Source of the DNA: a virus
Virus record (IMG/VR): IMGVR_UViG_3300007511_000150
Coordinates: 1 to 24,178 of that record
Length of the DNA stretch: 24,178 bases
Reading direction: 5' to 3' (one strand)
Shown here: piece by piece, positions 15,801 to 21,252 of the stretch
How the letters are laid out: each line of letters starts with the position of its first letter
How positions within the stretch are numbered: position 1 is the first letter of the stretch
Notes under the pieces: generated by a model
Database searches by the model: none
Told to the model about the DNA's origin: nothing
Seen by the model: only the letters and a program-made list of their open reading frames with translations
Program-made: the position numbers and the translations under genes

Positions 15801-16846
15801 GTAGCAGACTTTCCATCTATATCTACTTCAGAATCAATTCTTTCATCAACTTTAAAAAATCCTAATACACCATCATCATCTAATCCAGCAACAACTTCAG
15901 ATAGATAAAGCTCTGTAACTAATAATGCTCCGACAGCAGAAGTTATAGCACGTTCTACTATAGCAGTGCATTTAGAAGATGCCCCTGTAATTTTTCTTCC
16001 TGTAAATAATTCTAGATTAGTTGCCGATGAAGATATAATTTTAATAGTCTTATCAAGAGTCCATCTACCATCACATAATTTTATAAGATCATTTTTTGGA
16101 TAATAAAATTCTACATCTTCTTTTGCAAATAAAGTTCTGAATAACCAAGTAAAAGATTCTTCATTCCCTTTCGACCTATAGACCCGTTTCATTCTCTTTA
16201 AAAGTTGTCTACGATCCGTTTTTGTTGTTCTTGGAATATTTGTATAAAATTCTTTCTTCCAGGCATCATCAATTAATCCCTCATTTGTAGTATCAATATC
16301 CTGCATTTCGGGAAGTTCCCTAATAGCAGCGACGGGATTTCTTGTTCTAAATGATTCTATTGATGCTTCGGGAAGTGTTCCAGAAAGAACACCATTAGCT
16401 AATGTGGAATATGCACGGGATGATGAACCTGTAATCTGTTCACCATATTGAAAAACAGTATTATTTGTGGGTTTTATAAATGCTACAGTATTTCCTTTTG
16501 TTCCTGTAATAACTGCTGTTGCACCTGAGTTATTACCTGTAATAGTTTCACCTATTAGAAAAGAAAGATTTGCATTTAATGCAGTATCACGCTCGGATTC
16601 TAATTGTAATCTATCACCATCTTCATATGAAAGAAATTCTACTCCCTCTGCAATAGCAATAGAATCTTCTGGTAAAAGTTTGTATTCGTTAAAAGTAATA
16701 GAATCAAAAACAATTTGATGTGATTCTAAAAACTGATAATATTTCTCTACAAATGTTTTAAATTTAGGATGTTCATATGAAACAAATTCAGGTAACTGAC
16801 TCTCAACTAATACTGATATATCTTTTTTATCTTTTACTTCAGACAT
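9836..16846 (-). CDS. Giant baseplate wedge protein in gp7 position (2336 aa)
   Basis: Located between gp6 and gp8, where T4 has gene 7, but 2336 residues against about 1032 in T4. The N-terminus (LPEFVSYEHPKFKTFVEKYYQFLE-type segment at ~18-40) and residues ~195-265 (RRQLLKRMKRVYRSKGNEES, then LFRTLFAKEDVEFYYPKNDL, then DGRWTLDK) are patterns I know from gp7-position proteins of marine T4-like phages. A second conserved block at ~1175-1250 contains GLLSGTPKLQDNRYYQDFSY and VHPSGMLMFGEV. Residues ~525-1040 carry three copies of a beta module. From ~885, and densely from ~1490, come acidic LMEDGS motifs. Residues ~1940-2054 resemble a cupredoxin fold. AGGAT 7 bases upstream sets the start; it follows gp6 after 2 bases. 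In T4, gp7 spans from the wedge core to the periphery. Calling this gp7 rests on position plus conserved segments, not on direct alignment to T4 gp7. Confidence 0.8.
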   Translation of the reverse strand: MSEVKDKKDISVLVESQLPEFVSYEHPKFKTFVEKYYQFLESHQIVFDSITFNEYKLLPEDSIAIAEGVEFLSYEDGDRLQLESERDTALNANLSFLIGETITGNNSGATAVITGTKGNTVAFIKPTNNTVFQYGEQITGSSSRAYSTLANGVLSGTLPEASIESFRTRNPVAAIRELPEMQDIDTTNEGLIDDAWKKEFYTNIPRTTKTDRRQLLKRMKRVYRSKGNEESFTWLFRTLFAKEDVEFYYPKNDLIKLCDGRWTLDKTIKIISSSATNLELFTGRKITGASSKCTAIVERAITSAVGALLVTELYLSEVVAGLDDDGVLGFFKVDERIDSEVDIDGKSATAFTSGLVKGISVDVGGTEYTIGDEISISGGGGQDAKARVATIADAVVEGIDILDSGDGYSVGDVLKFIDEGTGGSGAAARVSEIITTHQTVINSDQVATFRDTLINAADYDATLKGHNANTHLWANSSVVFRATITNGKYFDSASPFMNTQFLKAGQLLHKKVRIGSELGDNIGLLQTGTTITLDTPLSEAERRDIVGGKLTYANGNTTIITGYTNTTVISVKDSHSISSSQIYDIDYGSNTVWGTIIGANSTQILYTVGSIYVDPVLPDITSVNNFINGDTVMVYDPARTKAYATKSANSHDSALTHTGITFELSNTPAVQSVNSSSNVTITDAFGQSGDTVAHLTQGAFTTSTKNTGAISACQITAGGEKYEASPVVTVTNGYMSTLGNALDITGANNSLVNLNLHTYTTGTITQTGNVVTLSGGTFPDANSGLLKIEYANGNTDFITSVTNTSSVKVETEKNFGINDAAQTYKLTYMAIANNFVKNSYVYNDDFSARAKVLDFIDKPKPVRPYIADGNTTLRFQMTTVNTFSSTTEYLLMENEDIIAYEDDPADGLFQGSSRVFTETGPTSERLTSYTNTISTVSSGTITQKGFYLQQEGVSDSSGFIHENGNDKFITDHDVVVTIASASFPNDVVRGTLVYADSSTTTVTGFSNSTTIEVETSKAIGSGQTYVLNYNGVVTWGEQRTVTAVGSGSGNRTVTVTDTGHNLRTGDKIKFTGALTTTINGTREITVLTTNTYSFTLPEDGSATINGELRVRGVVSAYLSSYNTYTVDTSLKGNNATVGVSAIAIGAIKTIEVYNFGAGYTSLPTLSTTTGNRNAVLTATLGAFAEYAGYYTGGKGLLSGTPKLQDNRYYQDFSYVLKTDFDVTDYRDSVKRLVHPSGMLMFGEVAFRNKESAAMFDAGRSGDINSTDSNTARTAGGYSPRYRVTIPTINSFANVQHKPTSTVAGGGYQSYLDPSGGIIELQTMKHPWQAMDGKIDVRNDENLLIEDFRNVTMQRTHAEGSIIYATITETLHNLEVGDEIQITKATQDFWNGRYEVSTVPNSNSYTVVLYRGDPGAGAAATAQTATGGGTIKVETLAFANGWRANTSNWEAPFNDALSDELDNEKFLLEHGGTFLYPKLSFPTPESGATTIDMSFNSDILLEDLTEDGPAYLLDETSGTAGQGPVRFISLEEDTDSVDGQYSSIPQLRTHVNLNLFKGLGYDLLMEDGSKITYEDTSYVYLIAVEEWTDGAGNIIGEDGSNLIYEERTFWFGGSQPEDHMMLERQSWTIKQVAPLYQYVDKLTSLGRLSMEDGSLIENEDDAINASYFYLEKKDYGIDKNNVNQVQFNLQESLEFHLMLEDGGHFIEEGDESTRLARFIIGHDRILRWFGEVEITPALSNVQVQFIAAPYYRPVILANTQIVSIGTSIENHVQFNLQESLECSLLLDVEVQADLVDQMGWHILMENDDHLIHEDRSRAITEENPNKTSTIEITPANKLPWTFLGHLLTEDSSQIFCAEDDIRTQLEDEMGGVRDGTAPEFNLNLYENSGYNLFMEDGSHMILENNNIRISTEEGHVKTLNGEVELIPGRTGGVSDYTKPVRTIVMTTAMGQSKHRFFLDGVQHPNIVFEPGVYYKWDVSDSSNFDNDSGEEHLMAFSTTLNGHHNSGSEYTTDVTRVGIAGQPGAYILMKMPESGNLYYYCAGTAGSDLHKWMAGFDNPAGVEGQGLITPYTLSHNFAAIRTSKTERKEPEQMSGRISIPHNGTTVTGTNTVFTEELRVGDVFHTGDENILLEDTDFDVEILLETDERLEHETMRVMHVEDDVMEYVRGVQIRDFRWFISSEDSNLAGFATFKFIGDFTDQGGMQDGIQGGYDLNTTDESFYLLGEDSQAGDIMYLEDDSGQLIMETSDALSDDLLLEDGTKILFTEPGEFKISSITDDDTLVVTRKHWGGTDAVPFWKQTTWNFLMENDDLMVFESGSGVPLTEEETSITSAVRYT
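9890..12465 (-). repeat. Acidic 'LMEDGS' motif array in the gp7-position protein
   Basis: From residue ~1460 to the C-terminus the protein repeats a short acidic motif, roughly aromatic-x-L-[ML]-E-[DN]-[GD]-[SD]-x-h-I-x-E-D. Examples are LLMEDGSKITYEDTS (~1559), IIGEDGSNLIYEE (~1590), LSMEDGSLIENEDD (~1646), LMLEDGGHFIEEGDES (~1693), ILMENDDHLIHEDRS (~1798), LLTEDSSQIFCAEDD (~1840), LFMEDGSHMILENN (~1886), LLEDGTKILFTE (~2260) and FLMENDDLMVFESGSG (~2302). One outlier copy, LLMENEDIIAYEDD, is at ~889. Four copies sit in a longer unit starting [NQ][LF]NL. At DNA level one 23-base stretch is identical at 11511-11533 and 11772-11794. Function is unknown. Confidence 0.75.
10685..11030 (-). other. 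Cupredoxin-like segment within the gp7-position protein
   Basis: Residues ~1940-2054 run: a strand into HRFFLDGVQHPNIVFEPGVY, then YKWDVSDSSNFDNDSG, then EEHLMAFSTTLNGHH, then EYTTDVTRVGIAGQPGAY, then LYYYC and HKWMAG. This is the layout of a plastocyanin-like domain: Gly-Val-Tyr-Tyr strand, an 'HxxxFS' His, then a Tyr-rich strand ending in Cys with His and Met after it. The candidate ligands are His1991, Cys2040, His2049 and Met2052 (C-x8-H-x2-M). I recall related segments ending YYYC..H..M in other marine phage virion proteins. Copper binding is inference; a structural role without metal is equally possible. Confidence 0.5.
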
Positions 16847-16848
16847 TT

Positions 16849-18726
16849 TTAATATCCTGTTGAGATAGTTTGACCATCAACTGTTCCAATTGAACCAGTT
16901 GTATATGTTCCTGTTCCAGAATCGTCTAATATAGTTACATCAATATCTCCACTTTGAATCAATATAATTTGTTCACGTAAAGGTAAAATATCATTTGATG
17001 CGGGAGTTACAAAAATTTCCATTCCTGTAGTATTACCAGTAGAAGCAGATCCTATAGCCTGTGGGGCAAAACTAAGAAGAGATATTTTACCTGTTCCATA
17101 TGTAACAGATCCTATATTATTATCAACTAAAATTCTATTTTGTCCAGAAGTTCTATATACCTGAATAACACCATTGGAATCTTGTAATTTACATCCTGTC
17201 CAAGTGGTATTAGCAGAATCAGTATATGAAAAATCTGTACTTGTTATTGATCCCCAAAAAGTATTTGAAGGATGGTAAATTTCATTTGAAAAATTTAAAT
17301 CATAGGCAGAACTAGATCCTAATAATGGGTATAAATATCGTTTTACTTGAATTGAGGTTTGATTACTTTTAATTGAAACTTCTGACTCATCAATTTTTTT
17401 AACTAAATTAGAATATCTAAATGATTTATCAAAATCTTTTAATGATGTATCTCCATATCCTGTTATTGAATTCGTAACTGTAGCTTTGAGAGAAGAAGAA
17501 CTATTTGTTGTTAATGTTGCATCATATTTTACTGTGGCATTAACTTTTAAATACAAATAATCTGGATCTTTAATTTCAGGAGTAACACCAACAACATTTC
17601 TTTTAGAAAGTATAGTATTAGTAATCCAAGCTTTTGTTGATCCTGAAAGCACTGTTCCAGTAGTAGGCTTGACAGCAACAAAAACCTTTCCATAAACTGG
17701 TGGATCATTATCTTCTCCACCCCAAGCAACAACAGATTGGGCCCCACTATAATCTCTTTTGACTAAACTTACATAATCATAAATGGTCACGGCTCTATTT
17801 TGAGCATCATAACTTTTTGGTGCATTAAATTTAATACCTTCAATATCTTCTGGTATTTGACCACCACCTGCAGTTGATGTAGTTACAATTTTTACATTAG
17901 AATATCCACCAACATCAGAAATAACAGAGAAAGATTTACATCCATTTGTTAAATTTGCGTCACATATTAAACTTGAAAGAATTATAATATTTCCATTTGA
18001 AATTGGTCTGCCTAAGACTCCATCACCAAATTCAACTTCATATTTTCCATCTGCAGCTTCGGTTAAAAAATATACATTCGATGTAGCATTTACCGTGGTA
18101 ATATCATTTGCCATTGAATATACAGCAGAAGTAGTATCAGTTGAAGATGTTTGAATAGTTACAGATAATGTGTCTGTATCTACATTTGCATTGGGAAGAA
18201 TAAATTTTTGATCTTTATCTCCTGTATTTGCGGTATAACGATGTGTTACAGGAACCCCCTGAGTTAATTCTACAGCCGAAACAGTATAAACACCATTGGC
18301 ATTAAGGTTTACTGAATGAGAATTTGAAGTACACCACACATAAGATACCCCATCTACATCACCAGAAAATTGTGTATTTTTTGCTACACTAATCACGGCA
18401 GGAGTACCAGCAGGAGTAATTTGCATATTAATTATTGCCTTTGAACCTTTTGCAGAACGAGGATTATATCCTAAATGTTTGGCTCTCGCCACAACTGAAT
18501 TTCTAAGAGTTGCAGAATCCAAAAACATTTCGTTTGCAATCATGTTTGCATAGTATGCATTATAATGTGTATTATATGCTAATATGTCCATAAGAACATC
18601 AAAAGATGATCCTTTAAAATTATAACCAACGAATTCATCCTGATTGGACATAAATCCCACTAGATTGTCTTTGATCTTTTGAAAATCTAATTCAGATACA
18701 TTTAGTTTTCCTTCTGCACTTGCCAT
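16849..18726 (-). CDS. 6: Baseplate wedge protein gp6-like (Baseplate_J family)
   Basis: The protein is 625 residues; T4 gp6 is 660. gp6 forms the dimeric backbone ring of the baseplate and belongs to the J-like/Baseplate_J family. The N-terminus is the diagnostic part: LDFQKIKDNLVGFMSNQDEF, then FDVLMDILAYNTHYNAYYAN, then EMFLDSATLRNSVVARAKHLGYNPRS at residues ~40-95. This signature is shared by T4-like gp6 proteins of marine phages. A further segment, YDAQNRAVTIYDYVSLVKRDYSGAQSVVAWGGEDNDPP split across ~305-340, is typical of Baseplate_J proteins. A strong GGAGAG at 18735-18740 with an 8-base spacer fixes the start. The gene lies between gp25 (1-base gap) and the gp7-position gene (2-base gap), so gp25, gp6 and gp7 form one translation block. 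Confidence is high. Confidence 0.93.
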   Translation of the reverse strand: MASAEGKLNVSELDFQKIKDNLVGFMSNQDEFVGYNFKGSSFDVLMDILAYNTHYNAYYANMIANEMFLDSATLRNSVVARAKHLGYNPRSAKGSKAIINMQITPAGTPAVISVAKNTQFSGDVDGVSYVWCTSNSHSVNLNANGVYTVSAVELTQGVPVTHRYTANTGDKDQKFILPNANVDTDTLSVTIQTSSTDTTSAVYSMANDITTVNATSNVYFLTEAADGKYEVEFGDGVLGRPISNGNIIILSSLICDANLTNGCKSFSVISDVGGYSNVKIVTTSTAGGGQIPEDIEGIKFNAPKSYDAQNRAVTIYDYVSLVKRDYSGAQSVVAWGGEDNDPPVYGKVFVAVKPTTGTVLSGSTKAWITNTILSKRNVVGVTPEIKDPDYLYLKVNATVKYDATLTTNSSSSLKATVTNSITGYGDTSLKDFDKSFRYSNLVKKIDESEVSIKSNQTSIQVKRYLYPLLGSSSAYDLNFSNEIYHPSNTFWGSITSTDFSYTDSANTTWTGCKLQDSNGVIQVYRTSGQNRILVDNNIGSVTYGTGKISLLSFAPQAIGSASTGNTTGMEIFVTPASNDILPLREQIILIQSGDIDVTILDDSGTGTYTTGSIGTVDGQTISTGY

Positions 18727-18727
18727 G

Positions 18728-19120
18728 TTAAGTTCTCTCCAAATAAACTTCTAAGGTTGTTTCTTTAATATCATTATCTGGTATATACTCAATCTTTATA
18801 AAATATGAATTATCACGTTCTCTTGCTTCAACAGTAACTTGTTTCACATTAGCCCTACTTTCATATCTTGTTATTGCATCTTCAATGGCCGATTCAATTC
18901 TAGTTTCAGTTAATCTCCCAAAAGGTTCAAATAGAAGTGCATTAAGTCCACCTGAAACTTCTGGTTGAAATAATCTTTCCCCCGCTTGAGCTCTAATTAT
19001 ATTGTTTATAGAACGATTAATTGCTTTAGTTTTTTTAACTGTTAATAGATCTCCATGAGCAGGATGTTTTCCAAAACTCATATCAAAATCTTTATATTCT
19101 TTTCCGTATGTTGTTGGCAT
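18728..19120 (-). CDS. 25: Baseplate wedge protein gp25-like (GPW/gp25 family)
   Basis: This is a 130-residue member of the gp25/gpW/TssE family; T4 gp25 is 132 residues. In T4-like phages gp25 joins two gp6 copies to form the core of each baseplate wedge, beside the tail sheath start. Supporting segments are IKxSINNI-like NRSINNIIRAQAGERLFQPE, then GLNALLFEP, then ETRIESAIEDAITRYESR, then a beta C-terminus ending TTLEVYLERT. These follow the T4 order (NSLLGII..RPFDPE..LFE..ESAVRNYEPR). The family EPR motif reads ESR here, a Pro to Ser change. The ribosome site is weak (AAGAG). The gene is one base from the gp6 start, so the two core wedge subunits are made together. Identification is confident. 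Confidence 0.93.
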   Translation of the reverse strand: MPTTYGKEYKDFDMSFGKHPAHGDLLTVKKTKAINRSINNIIRAQAGERLFQPEVSGGLNALLFEPFGRLTETRIESAIEDAITRYESRANVKQVTVEARERDNSYFIKIEYIPDNDIKETTLEVYLERT

Positions 19121-19146
19121 AATTACTCTTAATATTTAGTTAAATT

Positions 19147-21039
19147 TTATAATAGACCCAAAACAAGTGCTAATAAATCTATTGGATTTCTACTACTACC
19201 TGCAGCAACTAATGCTTCACCTTCTGTTGCGACAAATAATACACCAGCAGCATATGCATGATTAGGAATTCCTGTTGCGCTTTCTATTTCTCGTTGAATT
19301 CCTTTATTTCCTTCAAATTGATTTTTGATATAAAGTGCATATACACCCGTTGAAGGTAATGTAATTTGAAAGAAAGCTAAAAACTCATCTATGATATCAA
19401 TTAATTCTTGTAAAAAGGCTTGTATTCCTTTTATCATATCTATTAAATCTTGTATAAATGCAGCGGAATCAGAAATCATTCCTTTGAGTTGTTTTACAAA
19501 GTTTTCTAGTATCTGAAAAAATTCTCCCCAACCAGGAATAATATCCTTAATCAGAATTCCTCCAAAATCTGGTGGAATAGAATCAGGAAGTTCTGCTAAT
19601 ACTTCCATAGCTATTTTTCCTACCTTTGGATATATTCTTTTAGGTTTAGGTAAAGTTGTTGTATTTTGTCCTTTTATGACATAATTAAGTTGTGTATCTA
19701 AAGTAGATTTTCCTTTCGATTCCATCTCATATACAGTATCACCAGTTATAAAGGGATTTAAACCATCTACAGTTCTAATAGGTTTTGCAACAATCGTCAT
19801 ATCAATCCATCTACCATCTGGATTAAGATCAATTACTTGATCTGCTTCCATAATATTTCCAACATCATCTGTAATAGAAGTAGTTTGAACAGTACTCATA
19901 GAAGAATCCACAACTGAATCCGCATTAACAGATATTATACTAGCAAGACCCCCATATACATGACCTCCTATAACATCCCCCTCTTCAAATGTTCCATAAT
20001 AAGTATCTACCTGAGTTAATTTTATTTCAGTATTTGCAGGAGTCATTACTTCATTTAATGAATCTAATAATCCCTTGCCAGTAGCAATAGCAAATTCAGG
20101 AATATCAGTAAACATTTTAGAGAATTTATCAAATGTAGTGGCAAAAATTTCAAACGATGGCGCACCAATTACAATTGCAATTGCACCGGCACCCCCATCA
20201 TATTCTAAATTTCCTTGAATATTCGGTTTTCCTACTTGAACTTTCGTATTAATTGCAATTCTAGAAAGTTTAAAATCCTTAATATTAGATCCATCTTCTG
20301 CATCCTTACCAATATTATATAATTGTAAGCCGAATTCCTTAGTTCTATCCCATCCCGCATAAGAATTTCCATCTGAATCATATACTACAGTTCCAGTACG
20401 GGGAGATCCTGATACAGCACGAAATCTAGGAACATCACCATCATCGTCAAATGCTTTTGTAAATTCTTTGATCACTTGTTTAACTGTAAATTGAGGATAT
20501 GGGCTAATCATAGAAAGAGGATCAACAGTAGAATTTTCATAAGGATTATATCCACCAGGAATTAATTTTCTTGGTGTTGCTAAATTAGGTTTTGCCTGAC
20601 CCGAATCCAATTCTGCTTGAGTCGGTACAACATTCGTTTCTACATCATTATCAAACTCATCTTTAACTAACCACAATCTTTCTCCATTAAAATTCCTCAA
20701 TTGTTCAAATCCATAAGTAAATGCGGGTGTAGGAGTTACATTTTTAACAAAATAAGGATCAACGTATAGATACCAAAATCCGGCGTCTTTTAAATCTTGG
20801 ACTTGTTTAAGTACTTCATCCGCCAATTTATCTAATGCAATTAATAGAGGATTTATTTGTTGTAACATGGCAAGAATTTTAACAATTTCCATTGCTGCAG
20901 AAGCCAATCCAAGAGTGTCTTTTACTGTTTGAGCAAGAGAGGCCGCACCCTGAGCTAATTTTTGAATATCTCCAGCTTTAGCAATTTGATGAGGTTTCCA
21001 TTCTGCTTTTGCCCTTAATAACGCTTGAAATTCAGCCAT
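19147..21039 (-). CDS. Putative tail/baseplate-associated protein (630 aa) with hydrophobic helices, unidentified
   Basis: No family is recognised. Residues ~20-85 form a long Ala/Leu-rich amphipathic helical region (for example KILAMLQQINPLLIALDKLA). Residues ~495-560 form a second, more hydrophobic helical region (GEFFQILENF, then LIDMIKGIQAFLQELIDIID). The extreme C-terminus is also hydrophobic (LLALVLGLL). Between them lies a mixed region with GDVIGGHVYGGLASI at ~360, which resembles the GETITG-type module of the neighbouring wedge proteins. The start overlaps the 72-aa gene by 8 bases and has an AAGG-type ribosome site. The next gene, gp25, begins 26 bases downstream of its stop. The position suggests a tail structural protein; the hydrophobic helices could mean oligomer packing or membrane contact during injection. 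No catalytic residues are evident. Confidence 0.75.
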   Translation of the reverse strand: MAEFQALLRAKAEWKPHQIAKAGDIQKLAQGAASLAQTVKDTLGLASAAMEIVKILAMLQQINPLLIALDKLADEVLKQVQDLKDAGFWYLYVDPYFVKNVTPTPAFTYGFEQLRNFNGERLWLVKDEFDNDVETNVVPTQAELDSGQAKPNLATPRKLIPGGYNPYENSTVDPLSMISPYPQFTVKQVIKEFTKAFDDDGDVPRFRAVSGSPRTGTVVYDSDGNSYAGWDRTKEFGLQLYNIGKDAEDGSNIKDFKLSRIAINTKVQVGKPNIQGNLEYDGGAGAIAIVIGAPSFEIFATTFDKFSKMFTDIPEFAIATGKGLLDSLNEVMTPANTEIKLTQVDTYYGTFEEGDVIGGHVYGGLASIISVNADSVVDSSMSTVQTTSITDDVGNIMEADQVIDLNPDGRWIDMTIVAKPIRTVDGLNPFITGDTVYEMESKGKSTLDTQLNYVIKGQNTTTLPKPKRIYPKVGKIAMEVLAELPDSIPPDFGGILIKDIIPGWGEFFQILENFVKQLKGMISDSAAFIQDLIDMIKGIQAFLQELIDIIDEFLAFFQITLPSTGVYALYIKNQFEGNKGIQREIESATGIPNHAYAAGVLFVATEGEALVAAGSSRNPIDLLALVLGLL

Positions 21040-21250
21040 TTTTTGCCTTCTTTCTTTCTTCAGATTTTCGTTGACCTTCTAACATTCTTTCCCAACCTTC
21101 TTTTTTAATTTCCATCAAATCATTATACATAGTAGCAAGCTTCTTTGTATTATCTAGTAATTTTAATATATCTTCTCTACGAATTTCTGCAGGATGCCAT
21201 TTACCATCTGTAAAATCCGTATTCTCGTTTGGTTTTTTTTCTTCAGCCAT
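21032..21250 (-). CDS. Small charged helical protein (72 aa), unidentified
   Basis: The 72 residues are strongly charged (Lys and Glu rich). A helical stretch of about 45 residues (from REDILKLLDNTKKLA to the C-terminus) could form a coiled coil. No known family is recognised. A strong AAGGAG at 21259-21264, 8 bases before the ATG, lies inside the last codons of the 963-aa gene, which supports this start. The gene ends in TGA inside the first codons of the next gene, giving an 8-base overlap (ATGGCTGA) and likely translational coupling with the 630-aa protein. A small helical partner or assembly factor for its larger neighbours is plausible but inferred from context only. Confidence 0.7.
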   Translation of the reverse strand: MAEEKKPNENTDFTDGKWHPAEIRREDILKLLDNTKKLATMYNDLMEIKKEGWERMLEGQRKSEERKKAKNG

Positions 21251-21252
21251 AA

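Noticed and set aside
15651-15908. Plus-strand open frames opposite the gp7-position gene (also 9858-10166 and 16467-16718)
   Set aside because: Composition is that of antisense shadows of acidic or Thr-rich coding; no ribosome sites or promoters on that strand.
17330-17337. TATAAATA on the plus strand inside gp6
   Set aside because: It would transcribe antisense to gp6 with no plus-strand gene to serve; a single chance match in AT-rich DNA is likely.
19133-19140. ACTAAATA just before gp25 as a late promoter variant
   Set aside because: It matches only six of eight positions of the octamer and its transcript start would fall on the ribosome site.
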